A DNA stretch of 64,000 nt from assembly GCF_000772935.1 (NCBI RefSeq), contig NZ_JPVR01000076.1, forward strand, positions 171,727 to 235,726. The letters are read 5' to 3'. The notes under the pieces were generated by a model. The model was not told where the DNA came from and searched no databases. It worked only from the letters and a program-made list of their open reading frames with translations. This document shows, piece after piece, positions 28,309-37,254 of the stretch. The stretch is from Lysinibacillus boronitolerans JCM 21713 = 10a = NBRC 103108. GTDB taxonomy: Bacteria > Bacillota > Bacilli > Bacillales_A > Planococcaceae. Every line of letters begins with the position of its first letter. Within the stretch, counting starts at the first letter, position 1. The translations under genes and the position numbers were made by a program.

Positions 28309-28500
28309 TTGGTTTTCCTCCTAAATACTCTTACAATAAGTAGTTGTGTATGAATACGGTACTCATTACCCATGTCAAGTCCGCTCCTAAGGATTGAACT
28401 CTCAAGCCGTTACTGCTGCTTTTAACACGAGGATTTCGAAAGATCCGTCATTATAATAAGGAAAGAACTACATATACTTACCTTTACATTGATTTTTAAC
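28309..28500 (-). other. Leader segment between S-box terminator and metK start
   Basis: About 190 bases lie between the S-box terminator and the metK start codon, longer than usual. I see no open frame. A TTGACA on the minus strand near 28375 has no convincing -10. The stretch could be an untranslated leader or hold a second promoter. Confidence 0.4.
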
Positions 28501-28543
28501 AAAAAAAAAATCCTTTTCTCACGTTACTTTACATGAGGAAAGG
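28501..28543 (-). terminator. S-box expression-platform terminator
   Basis: On the minus strand CCTTTCCTCATGT pairs with ACGTGAGAAAAGG and is followed by ATTTTTTTTT. It is the regulated terminator of the metK S-box. Confidence 0.85.
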
Positions 28544-28566
28544 AATAATGACTACGTAACCTTTCA

Positions 28567-28685
28567 CTCTTATCGTTCAAGGGATGTTCCCTTGCATCAG
28601 GTTGGCACCAGCGCATGTCGTGAAATAGTTCATGCAGGTTGCCGGGTTTCACAGGGCCTGACCCTCCACCAGCTCGGGATAAGAG
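28567..28685 (-). promoter_or_regulatory. SAM-I (S-box) riboswitch of metK
   Basis: The closing helix CTTATC...GATAAG spans 28567-28685. Inside it the minus strand shows the S-box core GGTGGAGGG, then GGCCCTGTGAAACCCGGCAACC, and GGTGCCAACCTGATGC. With SAM bound, the terminator at 28501-28543 would form and shut metK off. Confidence 0.97.
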
Positions 28686-28700
28686 TATCCGTTCAATCTC

Positions 28701-28729
28701 ATGTTACTCAAAAGGTCGAACGTTGTCAA
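28701..28729 (-). promoter_or_regulatory. Promoter of metK/S-box
   Basis: On the minus strand TTGACA (28724-28729) and TAACAT (28701-28706) are 17 bases apart, directly upstream of the riboswitch. Confidence 0.8.
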
Positions 28730-28995
28730 ATATTTTCTTATGTATTACTGTATAGAAAGGAAAGAACCTATTACACAAAAACTTTTCATACTTGGATGAT
28801 GATGTAAATAGAAGCAAATTAATCCCTACAACATACCTAGCTACTTGTGGTAACATATGTGTGGCTCAATTTTCATGCCTAATTACAGTAGGATTGATGG
28901 TATTCTACTCGAAAAACATTATTTTTTGTCAGTTTATTGAAAAGTGGTAAAAACTCTAAAATAATTTCTTAATTAGTATAGATTATTTAAGCAAT

Positions 28996-29006
28996 TGTGT
29001 TATACT
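28996..29006 (+). promoter_or_regulatory. CcpN-type operator on the extended -10 of pckA
   Basis: TGTGTTATACT matches at every position the consensus TRTGHYATAYW that I recall for CcpN, the repressor of gluconeogenic genes pckA and gapB in B. subtilis. The same bases contain an extended -10 promoter element (TGT-TATACT), and the site is 69 bases before the pckA ATG. Confidence 0.7.
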
Positions 29007-29074
29007 ATTTTTGAAATTAAGAAAAAATCCCTCTAAATCAAGGGAATACTATAAAAAAGGATGGTATTTAATCG

Positions 29075-30661
29075 ATGAATTCAGTAGAAATTGCAAACGA
29101 ACTGAAGGAATTATTAAACGGCGGTAACATTAATGTTCAACTTTCAGTACCACAATTAGCAGAAAAAGCTACATCTCGTGGTGAAGCAATGTTAACAGTA
29201 GATGGCGCAGTTCGTGCAGAAACTGGCAAATACACTGGTCGTTCACCTAAAGATAAATATACGGTAGAAGAAGAAAGCACAAAAGATCAAATTGACTGGG
29301 GTAAAGTCAACCAACCAATTTCTTCTGAAGTGTTCGATAACCTATATGTAAAAGTAATAAAATATTTAAAAGAACGTGACGAGTTATTCGTATTCAAAGG
29401 CTTTGCAGGTGCTGACAAAGATTCACAATTAAGCATTCAAGTTATTAATGAATACGCATGGCACAATCTTTTTGCTCATCAATTATTTATCCGTCCAACA
29501 GCAGATGAATTAGCTTCTCATGTTGCCGACTTCACTGTCATCTCAGCTCCGAACTTTAAAGCAGATCCTGCGGTTGATGGTACTGCCTCTGAAACATTCA
29601 TTATCGTATCACTTGAAAAGAAAATTATTTTAATTGGTGGTACTGAATATGCTGGTGAAATGAAAAAATCTATTTTTGGTATCATGAACTACTTATTACC
29701 ACAACAAGGTATCCTTTCAATGCACTGTTCAGCAAACGTAGGTGAAGCTGGCGATGTGGCATTATTCTTCGGTCTATCTGGTACTGGTAAAACGACGTTA
29801 TCAGCTGACCCAGATCGTAAGCTTATCGGTGACGATGAACACGGTTGGTCTGATAATGGTGTGTTCAACATTGAAGGTGGTTGCTATGCGAAAACAATCA
29901 ATCTTTCTGCTGAAAAAGAACCAGAAATCTACAATGCAATTCGCTTCGGCTCTGTATTAGAAAATGTAGCTGTTGATCCAGAAACTCGTATTTGTGACTA
30001 TGATGACGGTTCTCTAACAGAAAATACACGTGTAGCTTACCCAATCCAATATATCGAAAATATCGTTGATCCTTCTGTTGCAGGTCATCCAAAAACAATC
30101 ATCTTCCTAACAGCTGATGCATTTGGCGTGTTACCTCCAATCAGTAAATTAACAAAAGAACAAGCAATGTATCACTTCCTAAGCGGGTTCACTTCTAAAC
30201 TTGCAGGAACAGAACGTGGTGTAACTGAGCCAGAACCAGTTTTCTCTACTTGTTTCGGTTCTCCATTCCTTCCACTTCCTGCTACAGTATATGCAGAAAT
30301 GTTAGGACAAAAAATTGACGAGCACGGTGCACAAGTATTCCTAGTGAACACTGGTTGGACTGGTGGCGAATATGGCACAGGTAGCCGTATGAAACTTTCT
30401 TACACACGTACAATGGTTCGTGCAGCAATTGATGGTAAATTAGCAGATGTTGAAACGACACAAGATGCTGTGTTTGGTTTACACATTCCAACAGCAGTTG
30501 AAGGTGTACCTTCAGAAGTGTTAAACCCTCGTGAAGCATGGGCAGATAAAGCTGCATACGATGCAAAAGCTGCTGAGCTTGCAGGCTTATTCAATGAAAA
30601 CTTCAAGAAATTCTCAAACGTTTCTGAAGCCATCACTACACTTGGTGGCCCATTAAAATAA
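29075..30661 (+). CDS. pckA: Phosphoenolpyruvate carboxykinase (ATP)
   Basis: A 528-residue enzyme converting oxaloacetate and ATP to phosphoenolpyruvate, the entry step of gluconeogenesis. Signatures include RSPKDKY (substrate arginine), the P-loop [12 protein letters not shown] near residue 235, [23 protein letters not shown] with metal ligands, and [11 protein letters not shown]. Length is normal. A small hairpin (TCCCTCTAAATCAAGGGA) lies in the leader. Regulation by a CcpN-like repressor is suggested by the operator at 28996-29006. Confidence 0.98.
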   Translation: MNSVEIANELKELLNGGNINVQLSVPQLAEKATSRGEAMLTVDGAVRAETGKYTGRSPKDKYTVEEESTKDQIDWGKVNQPISSEVFDNLYVKVIKYLKERDELFVFKGFAGADKDSQLSIQVINEYAWHNLFAHQLFIRPTADELASHVADFTVISAPNFKADPAVDGTASETFIIVSLEKKIILIGGTEYAGEMKKSIFGIMNYLLPQQGILSMHCSANVGEAGDVALFFGLSGTGKTTLSADPDRKLIGDDEHGWSDNGVFNIEGGCYAKTINLSAEKEPEIYNAIRFGSVLENVAVDPETRICDYDDGSLTENTRVAYPIQYIENIVDPSVAGHPKTIIFLTADAFGVLPPISKLTKEQAMYHFLSGFTSKLAGTERGVTEPEPVFSTCFGSPFLPLPATVYAEMLGQKIDEHGAQVFLVNTGWTGGEYGTGSRMKLSYTRTMVRAAIDGKLADVETTQDAVFGLHIPTAVEGVPSEVLNPREAWADKAAYDAKAAELAGLFNENFKKFSNVSEAITTLGGPLK

Positions 30662-30670
30662 CGACTAAAT

Positions 30671-30711
30671 AAAAGACAAAGGGAACGAATACGTTGTTCC
30701 CTTTGTCTTTT
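30671..30711. terminator. Terminator between pckA and the YtmA-like gene
   Basis: A perfect 16-bp stem, AAAAGACAAAGGGAAC with its complement, followed by TTTT on the plus strand and also T-rich on the minus strand; it serves pckA and probably the convergent unit too. Confidence 0.85.
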
Positions 30712-30727
30712 TTGTATTCTCTAAGCT

Positions 30728-31504
30728 TTATTGTTGCTTCATCCACTTGCAAAGAGCACGGACAGTTTCACGATTTTTTGCTGGTGGATATTGATGTGCG
30801 TAGTTAAGATCATACCAAGTTTCGAATGATTTATTTGCATCCTCTAAAAAAAATGCCAATTGTCTGGCATGTTCTATATCTACATTTTCATCACGATAGC
30901 CATGAATGATAAGTACAGGGGCTGTTATCCGCTCTATCTCAAAAAGAGGTGTTCTTGCATCATACGCTTCTGGTACACGATTCGGTGTTCCTCCAATAAC
31001 GCGCTTCATCATCCTGCGCATATCTGTGCGTTCCCAATAAGTGGCCGTTGCATCAGAAACACCTGCCCATGTTACAACAGAAGTAATATCCTTTCTTAAA
31101 ATGGCTGTCCACAGAGCCATAATACCACCTCGCGAAAAACCAAAAACATGGATATTGTCATTGCAAAATTGTTTCAGTACATCTACGGCATAGACCGCAT
31201 CGTAACGGTCTGCCCCTGCAAATTCGTCACGTCCCTCTCCTCCACGATTCCCACGATAGTATGGGGCAAATACGATAAAGCCCTGCGCAGCAAATTGTGC
31301 AATACGAGAGGGTCTTACCATCCCGATGCTTTGCATACCGCCTCTTAAATATAAAAAGCCATCATATGTACCTTCTTTTTTTGGTTCCGCTAATAACCCT
31401 TTTATACGTAAGCCCTGTGATAGATAGGTTATTTCTGTTAGTCGTATTGCTGGATTGGGTGAGGGATAGGCACGTTTTTCCACAATTTCACCATTGTATG
31501 TCAC
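30728..31504 (-). CDS. Alpha/beta hydrolase, prolyl-oligopeptidase-like (YtmA-like)
   Basis: A 258-residue serine hydrolase of the dienelactone hydrolase/prolyl oligopeptidase superfamily. The nucleophile elbow is GFSRGG, the acid candidate lies in HGYRDENVD, and the histidine in NYAHQYPP. It overlaps the NUDIX gene by 17 bases, so both form one transcript. B. subtilis YtmA is in the same neighbourhood (recalled). It may be a peptidase or esterase; substrate unknown. Confidence 0.85.
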   Translation of the reverse strand: MTYNGEIVEKRAYPSPNPAIRLTEITYLSQGLRIKGLLAEPKKEGTYDGFLYLRGGMQSIGMVRPSRIAQFAAQGFIVFAPYYRGNRGGEGRDEFAGADRYDAVYAVDVLKQFCNDNIHVFGFSRGGIMALWTAILRKDITSVVTWAGVSDATATYWERTDMRRMMKRVIGGTPNRVPEAYDARTPLFEIERITAPVLIIHGYRDENVDIEHARQLAFFLEDANKSFETWYDLNYAHQYPPAKNRETVRALCKWMKQQ

Positions 31505-31955
31505 GGTCTTTCAACTCCTCCAGCATTTTCTTCATCCCCTCATCCTTCATGTGAAAGCTCAAGTTAGGATGCTGAGCAAATTCTTCATCGGTTAACCAAA
31601 GCATGCCTGATGTCTCTAAATCAAATTCTATGGCCTCTTGCGCTAAAAATTGTGCAGTGTAAACAGTTTTACAAAAAACGATTTCATCATGCACTGCATA
31701 CTCTGCGAACCATTGAAGATTTTTCACATGAACACCCGTTTCTTCAAAAACTTCTCGAATTGCCGCCTCCTCTAATGTTTCACCTGCTTCTAACTTCCCC
31801 CCTGGCACTTCTACACCTCGTCGTTTATGGACCGTACATAACCATTTATTCTTATGCTTTAAAAGGACAAGGACGTGTTTAGGTTCTACTTTAAATTCAC
31901 CTCTTGTAAAACTCAAATCTACTTGTAGGCCATGTAAATCTGTAAATGTTAACAT
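31488..31955 (-). CDS. ytkD: NUDIX hydrolase, YtkD-like
   Basis: A 155-residue NUDIX hydrolase. The Nudix box GGKLEAGETLEEAAIREVFE continues with ETGV and matches GX5EX7REUXEEXGU. YtkD of B. subtilis hydrolyses oxidised guanine nucleoside triphosphates and nucleoside triphosphates in general. Start, length and neighbour fit YtkD; the family makes the general reaction secure, the specific substrate less so. Confidence 0.88.
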   Translation of the reverse strand: MLTFTDLHGLQVDLSFTRGEFKVEPKHVLVLLKHKNKWLCTVHKRRGVEVPGGKLEAGETLEEAAIREVFEETGVHVKNLQWFAEYAVHDEIVFCKTVYTAQFLAQEAIEFDLETSGMLWLTDEEFAQHPNLSFHMKDEGMKKMLEELKDRDIQW

Positions 31956-32122
31956 CTATTCAACCTCACGTTCTTTCTTGTTGCAAAACAAAAGTTACTT
32001 TTTTTCATCATTGCTTCTATTTTATGGACAGAATTTAATCATCATTCCTATTCCTATCTATATTTACTATAGTGTAATCCTACAATGGCAAGCAACTCTT
32101 AACTACAGTCTTGTAAAGCATG

Positions 32123-32158
32123 AAAAAAGCGTGCTTCAAAAGAAGACACGCTTTCTTT
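32123..32158 (-). terminator. Terminator of the M29-like peptidase/IclR unit
   Basis: AAAGCGTG pairs with CACGCTTT, followed on the minus strand by a T run. It ends the second accessory cluster on its left side. The 31956-32156 gap holds nothing else I can support. Confidence 0.8.
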
Positions 32159-33080
32159 AGATGACTTGCTGACCGTCAAAGTAGACAATTGGGCTTTTTA
32201 CAACACAATCGATATGCACATCTGACGCATTGGCTCCTCCGAATGGTGCATTACTGCCAAAAGCAATATGTATTGTCCCAAATACCTTCTCATCCTCTAA
32301 TACATTGCCGCATAGGATGGCACTTTTATTGGCCCCAATGCCAAACTCGGCAATAATTCTACCATTACCTTCCCCAAGTAAAGCAAGTAGACGTGCACCA
32401 TCAGGACCGATTGCCTCTTCTAAGCGACCATTCTTAATTTTTAATAATAATGGCTCCTTTAAGACACCAATATTTGCAATAGAGCCATCTACTAAAATCT
32501 CTCCATTCGCAGATGTTTCTATTGGCGCAATATATGATTCTCCTGAAGGAATATTTCCATACTCACCTGGTTGACGAATAACACCAGTGGAACGAATTCC
32601 TAAACGGCCTTCTACACTAAACGTGAGCTCATGGCCATCCTTGACAATACGAATATCTTTTGCCGTATCAAGTAAAAGGACATATTTTTCTACCATAGCT
32701 TCGATCTCCTCTGCATCAGCATGAAGAGCACCTTGCTCTAGCATCTCCAATGTCACACCTGGCATTGTTGCTACACGCCCGCCCTTTTCACAGGCATGTT
32801 TACGAGCCATTGTATGTGTTAAGGAATGGGAGGTAATACACAGTGTAACATCGGCATTCGCCATAAGCTCAGAAACTGCTTGGATTGGCTCTTGACCAGA
32901 TTTCTCTAACAGGGGCATCACCATGAACATTGTATTTGCTGTAATTGATAGTCCAGCTTCATAAAAAATTTTCGCGATGTCTTGTTTGTGATGATCTGTC
33001 AAAATTAATAGTGACTCTGATGATTGAACATTTAAATTGCCTTTTAAAACATTTAGTGCAATGTCATGTAAATGCTGCAT
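32157..33080 (-). CDS. M29-like aminopeptidase family protein
   Basis: A 307-residue protein related to M29 (thermophilic) aminopeptidases and the NicX-like family. Family-typical stretches are GNIPSGESYIAPIE (about 178-191) and HIAFGSNAPFGGANASDVHID (about 271-291), which supply metal-ligand glutamate, histidine and aspartate candidates. It is shorter than classical M29 enzymes (about 410). It follows the IclR gene by 11 bases. In this context it probably removes an N-terminal residue from, or opens, the compound taken up by the neighbouring importer. Exact reaction unknown. Confidence 0.75.
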   Translation of the reverse strand: MQHLHDIALNVLKGNLNVQSSESLLILTDHHKQDIAKIFYEAGLSITANTMFMVMPLLEKSGQEPIQAVSELMANADVTLCITSHSLTHTMARKHACEKGGRVATMPGVTLEMLEQGALHADAEEIEAMVEKYVLLLDTAKDIRIVKDGHELTFSVEGRLGIRSTGVIRQPGEYGNIPSGESYIAPIETSANGEILVDGSIANIGVLKEPLLLKIKNGRLEEAIGPDGARLLALLGEGNGRIIAEFGIGANKSAILCGNVLEDEKVFGTIHIAFGSNAPFGGANASDVHIDCVVKSPIVYFDGQQVI

Positions 33081-33091
33081 AACAGGACTCC

Positions 33092-33853
33092 TTAATTAAA
33101 ATTCAAATGATATCTACGAATAATTCCTTCTATTTCATTTCTAGCTTCCGTTAAAGGTCCCAAAAACTCCGGAACACGTTGCTCTGTAAAACGATAAATT
33201 GGTCCAGAAACGGTAATGGATGCTACGACCTGTTCCTCACTATTGAATATAGGCATAGCTAGCGCCAATACATCGACCGAATACTCACTATTACTAAGTG
33301 CATAGCCACATGATCTAATTTTTACTAGCTCTGCCCGTATTTCTGTGGCATCTGTCATTGTATTATTTGTATAAGCTGTTAATGGTTCATCTATAACCTT
33401 TGCAATTTGCTCTTCATTTAAAAAAGCAAGCATTGAACGATAAGATGCCCCTACATAAAGTGGCGATCTACTACCTCTTGAAACTGTAAATTTCACCTTA
33501 TTTACAGGCTCTGCTTTCAGTAATGTTAACGCTTCCAGTCCATTCAGTACGGTAAAAATAGCTGTTTCACCAGTGACATCCTTTAATTTCTCAAGAACTG
33601 GCATACATAGCTGATCTATGTTTAATGAATCATACATATTCATACCTATTTCCCATAATGCAATACCAAGAGAATATTTTTTCGTTATAGGATCTTTTGT
33701 AATAAACCCATTATTTTCGAAGGTTTCAAGAATGCGATATAAATTTGTATGATTCATATTCATCGCCAGTGCTAACTCTCGACCACCCCATGTGGGCTTT
33801 TCCTTTGTAAACATTTTTAAAACCGCAATTGATAAATTTAATGTCTTTAGCAT
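33092..33853 (-). CDS. IclR-family transcriptional regulator
   Basis: A 253-residue regulator: N-terminal winged helix (about 5-65, with WGGRELALAMNMNHTNLYRILETFENNGFI) and a C-terminal ligand-binding domain (about 75-245). I choose the ATG at 33853 because AAGGATG is about nine bases upstream, whereas the ATG at 33862 abuts the same ribosome site. IclR regulators usually control adjacent catabolic genes and bind their substrate or product. The probable operators are the two 24-bp repeats at 40137 and 40281 in the cluster's divergent promoter; that link is inference. Confidence 0.92.
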   Translation of the reverse strand: MLKTLNLSIAVLKMFTKEKPTWGGRELALAMNMNHTNLYRILETFENNGFITKDPITKKYSLGIALWEIGMNMYDSLNIDQLCMPVLEKLKDVTGETAIFTVLNGLEALTLLKAEPVNKVKFTVSRGSRSPLYVGASYRSMLAFLNEEQIAKVIDEPLTAYTNNTMTDATEIRAELVKIRSCGYALSNSEYSVDVLALAMPIFNSEEQVVASITVSGPIYRFTEQRVPEFLGPLTEARNEIEGIIRRYHLNFN

Positions 33854-33960
33854 ATCTCTCATCCTTCTGATCTATTTATCTGTACAAACGGCTGCAAATC
33901 TCTCTCTTAAGGGGGAAATAATCGATAGATTTAGCAGCCGTCAGCACCTGATATCACTTT

Positions 33961-33998
33961 ATCAAAAGTAAGAGAGTAGCTAATCTCTTACTTTTGAT
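33961..33998 (-). terminator. Perfect hairpin at the end of the M20 gene
   Basis: ATCAAAAGTAAGAGA and its exact complement form a 15-bp stem that overlaps the stop codon of the M20 peptidase gene. No T run follows, so it may be a weak terminator or an mRNA-end stabiliser. Confidence 0.4.
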
Positions 33999-35256
33999 AT
34001 AGGAAATCAACAGCAGCAGTTATATAAACTTTTGCACAGCGTACGATATCCTCAACACGCACTTTTTCATTATAACCATGAATACTTGGTAAATAAGCTG
34101 GGCCGTATTGCAATACAGGAATATCATACTGTCTGAAATGACGAGCATCACTGCTTGCCCACTGCATGACACCATATGCCTCTTGCCCCGTAACATAAGA
34201 AATATTTTCCACTATCGATTGGCATATAGGATTTTCAGCAGGTGTATAATTGGCTACACTTTTGAAGCCAAAACGTTGGATTGAATAATCGATAGCCAAA
34301 CCATCTAGTTTATTTGTCAAGATTTCTGTTACTTCCTCTTGTGTAATGCCAAATGGTAAACGACAATCGACCTGAACCTTACAGTAATCTGGGATTACGT
34401 TTGACTTCGTACCTCCCTCAATTGTACCAATATTTACAGTAATTTTCTCTAAAACTTCTTGATATTTCAAGCGATCTTTTTCCACTTCACGCATGTATTT
34501 TTTTGATACCTCGATAAGTGGCTGTACCTCTTCAGGAATCGTAATTTCTACATCCCATAGTGTACGAATCTCTTGAATAGCTCGAATTGCATCGACAATG
34601 GCATTTCGTCCAGCCAATGGTGATAGGCTTCCATGTCCAGGTTCCCCACGCACTTCTAATTCAAACCAGTAAGAGCCCTTTTGTCCAATTGTTGGATTTA
34701 AAGGTGAAGAGGGCTCAGCGATTAAACAACCATCTCCCTGCACATAGCCTCTCTCTAACAGCCAAGGAACACCAAATTCGCCGCCTGTTTCTTCATCTGG
34801 TACGATTGCCAAGGTTAATTTTCCTGGTAGTTCGATGTCCAGTTTCTTTAATAGCTTTGTTGCAAAAATAATACCCGCTAAACCGGCTTTCATATCACTT
34901 GCCCCACGGCCAAGCATCCAGCCATCCTTCACTTCTCCTGAAAATGGATCAAAATCCCATTTCGATAGATCACCAACAGGTACAACATCGGTATGACCAC
35001 AATAAACGAGTTCTCTTCCTTCCCCATTTCCAATGGATGCTACTAAATTAAACATTTTATCTGCAGCTTCATATTTTTGATAAGTAATGCCTACATCATT
35101 TAAATAGTTTTCGATAAAAGCTGTTATTTCAGTCGTATCCCCTGGAGGATTGACACTTGGAATTTGAATGAGCTTTGAACAAAACGCTAACAATTCCTCT
35201 TGATGATTTTCAACTGCATCTACTAATTGAGCTTTAAGTGCTTGTAAATCATTCAT
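33988..35256 (-). CDS. M20 family metallopeptidase (ArgE/DapE type)
   Basis: A 422-residue dinuclear zinc hydrolase. Ligand and catalytic candidates are H88 and D90 (YCGHTDVVPVGD), D121 (GRGASDMKAG), E155/E156 (PDEETGGEFG), and the dimerisation-domain histidine of GEPGHGSLSP. Family members remove acyl groups from N-acyl amino acids or cut dipeptides. It overlaps the DUF1177 gene by eight bases and is the last gene of the importer operon, so it probably acts on the imported compound in the cytoplasm. Confidence 0.9.
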   Translation of the reverse strand: MNDLQALKAQLVDAVENHQEELLAFCSKLIQIPSVNPPGDTTEITAFIENYLNDVGITYQKYEAADKMFNLVASIGNGEGRELVYCGHTDVVPVGDLSKWDFDPFSGEVKDGWMLGRGASDMKAGLAGIIFATKLLKKLDIELPGKLTLAIVPDEETGGEFGVPWLLERGYVQGDGCLIAEPSSPLNPTIGQKGSYWFELEVRGEPGHGSLSPLAGRNAIVDAIRAIQEIRTLWDVEITIPEEVQPLIEVSKKYMREVEKDRLKYQEVLEKITVNIGTIEGGTKSNVIPDYCKVQVDCRLPFGITQEEVTEILTNKLDGLAIDYSIQRFGFKSVANYTPAENPICQSIVENISYVTGQEAYGVMQWASSDARHFRQYDIPVLQYGPAYLPSIHGYNEKVRVEDIVRCAKVYITAAVDFLYQK

Positions 35257-36202
35257 GTGTGTGTACCTCGTTTCCTTTCGTTTGTAAATGACTCATGCTA
35301 CCATATAAGCCTTTCATATGTGAAAATTGTGTTTCATCAAAGAAAGAGCATTTATTAGTACCATAAGTTTTTGCTACCTCTAACACAAATCGCACAACAT
35401 TTTCTACATCTGTGACATGTGTTGCACCTGTTGCACAGCCTGCTACAACAGATTCAGTTGTAATCGCCACACCTACAACAGGGCTAGATGTTGCAACAGC
35501 CGGTTGTAAAATACTATTGATATGGAATAATCCATTACCATATGGTGTAATGTCTTGCATCGTGATCGGTAGGACAACTGGAGAAATACCAGCAGATTGT
35601 GTATATACGTGCAATAAATCATCACTAATTTTTAATATGTAACCTTCTTTAACAGTTGGCGTTATAGCAAATCCTTTATGGTTACATACTTGATTGCCTT
35701 TTGTTGTATCAATGGATAGAATAGCATCCATTGTATCTTCTACTTCATTTTCGTTCATGACACTAATATCCACTGGCGAGTTCATAAATGGCACTGGCTC
35801 ATGTGGTAAGGTTGGAGCTGTTGGACAAATATGTGTGGAGAAAATAACGTCACCCTCTAATTGATCGCCTTTTAAGGCCATATCAATAGCTTTTGCTGCT
35901 CCTGCCAGACAGGCCAGTGCGCCGTCTCCATCTGATACAAAGCCTGTCATTTCAGGGCGCGCTCCAATACCACCTAATCGTCCAATAATTCCCAATGTAG
36001 GTGCATTCCCGCCTGAGGACTTGCCGTTCTTTCCTTTCACAAGGACGCGAACAAAATCAGTTGAGCCGCTTTCGCCTTGAATAGTTTTTACCTTAACATC
36101 TGCTGCGGAATCAATATTGTGTAAATACTCTTTAATCGTTTCTCCGTTTACATAAATACTATCCATTACCTCGTATAATTCAATAACATGCTTCAATGAC
36201 AT
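35249..36202 (-). CDS. DUF1177 family protein
   Basis: A 317-residue protein that I recognise as DUF1177 (Pfam PF06675 from memory), with no known reaction. Visible are a conserved-looking GRLGGIGARPEMTGFVSDGDGA, THICPTAPTLPHEPVPFMNSPVD and VVAGCATGATHVTDVENV. Several glycine- and acid-rich loops suggest a hydrolase or lyase fold, but I cannot name one. It sits between the ATPase and the M20 gene. DUF1177 genes are, as I recall, found with AroM and peptide transporters in other bacteria, which agrees with this cluster. Confidence 0.8.
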   Translation of the reverse strand: MSLKHVIELYEVMDSIYVNGETIKEYLHNIDSAADVKVKTIQGESGSTDFVRVLVKGKNGKSSGGNAPTLGIIGRLGGIGARPEMTGFVSDGDGALACLAGAAKAIDMALKGDQLEGDVIFSTHICPTAPTLPHEPVPFMNSPVDISVMNENEVEDTMDAILSIDTTKGNQVCNHKGFAITPTVKEGYILKISDDLLHVYTQSAGISPVVLPITMQDITPYGNGLFHINSILQPAVATSSPVVGVAITTESVVAGCATGATHVTDVENVVRFVLEVAKTYGTNKCSFFDETQFSHMKGLYGSMSHLQTKGNEVHTHE

Positions 36203-36246
36203 AATCAGTCCGCTCCTTTTTCTGCTTCAATAAATTTTATCTTTTG

Positions 36247-37254
36247 TTAAATTGATGATACTTCTTGCTCTATCGACTTAAATAAATGACACGATACTTG
36301 ATGTGTAGCTGATACTGTATCAAGTGTCGGTTGGACGTCTGCACATTTTTCTGTAGCAAAACGACAGCGCTTATGGAATGCACAGCCACTCGGGGGATTT
36401 ACTGGGCTTGGAACATCACCAGTTAAAATAATGCGTTCCTTTTTATCAAAAGGATTTTCCTTAGGAATGGCTGACAACAAGGCTTGTGTATAAGGATGCT
36501 GAGGGTTTTCGTAAATTTCCTTGTATGTGCCAATTTCCACTATTTTTCCTAAATACATGACAGCAATTCGATCACACATGTAGTTCACGACATTCAAATC
36601 ATGTGAAATAAAAATATAGGTTAAGCCGAATTCTTTTTGTAAATCTTTTAATAGATTGATAACCTGAGCCTGTACAGAGACATCTAGTGCGGAAACAGGT
36701 TCATCACACACCACAATATCTGGATTCAGTGCAAGAGCCCGAGCAATATTAATGCGTTGTCTCTGTCCACCAGAAAATTCATGTGGATGGCGTTTTGCAT
36801 GGTATGCACTTAATCCGACTGTTTCAAGTAATTCAACCACTCGCTTTTTACGGGATGCCTCATCACCAATCCCATGGATCACTAATGGCTCAGCAATAAG
36901 ATATTCAATCGTTTTACGAGGATCGAGTGATGCATAAGGATTTTGGAAAACCATTTGGATGGATTTTCGAGCAGAGCGGATATCTTTTGAATTTAAGCTT
37001 GCTAAATCCGTTCCCTTAAATTCAACTATTCCCTCTGTTGGTGAAATTAGCTGGTTGATTAAACGGGCAACCGTCGATTTACCACACCCCGACTCTCCCA
37101 CAATCCCCAGTGTCTCACCTTTATATAACTCAAAACTTACACCATCTACCGCCTTCACAAATTGTGTTGGTTTTTTAAAAGGAATTGAACTTTTAATAGG
37201 AAAATGCTTTTTTAAATTGCTTACCTTTAAGACAAGTTCATTGTACTGTTGCAT
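36247..37254 (-). CDS. Peptide-type ABC transporter ATPase (DppF/OppF-like)
   Basis: A 335-residue ATPase with Walker [10 protein letters not shown], signature FSGGQRQR, Walker B VVCDEPVSALD and the C-terminal CAFHKRCRFATEKC extension. I start it at 37254 because AAGGAGGG (about 37262-37269) is well placed before this ATG. It overlaps the preceding ATPase gene by 17 bases. With the next gene it energises the cluster-two importer. Confidence 0.92.
   Translation of the reverse strand: MQQYNELVLKVSNLKKHFPIKSSIPFKKPTQFVKAVDGVSFELYKGETLGIVGESGCGKSTVARLINQLISPTEGIVEFKGTDLASLNSKDIRSARKSIQMVFQNPYASLDPRKTIEYLIAEPLVIHGIGDEASRKKRVVELLETVGLSAYHAKRHPHEFSGGQRQRINIARALALNPDIVVCDEPVSALDVSVQAQVINLLKDLQKEFGLTYIFISHDLNVVNYMCDRIAVMYLGKIVEIGTYKEIYENPQHPYTQALLSAIPKENPFDKKERIILTGDVPSPVNPPSGCAFHKRCRFATEKCADVQPTLDTVSATHQVSCHLFKSIEQEVSSI

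Noticed and set aside
28350..28380. TTGACA on the minus strand as a second metK promoter
   Set aside because: No acceptable -10 at 16-18 bases; only the upstream TTGACA-N17-TAACAT promoter is convincing.
28592..28807. 71-codon frame over the metK leader
   Set aside because: It is the antisense of the S-box aptamer and its promoter, which explain the sequence fully.
31978..32160. 60-codon frame between ytkD and the M29-like gene
   Set aside because: No ribosome site, and it ends inside a terminator hairpin.
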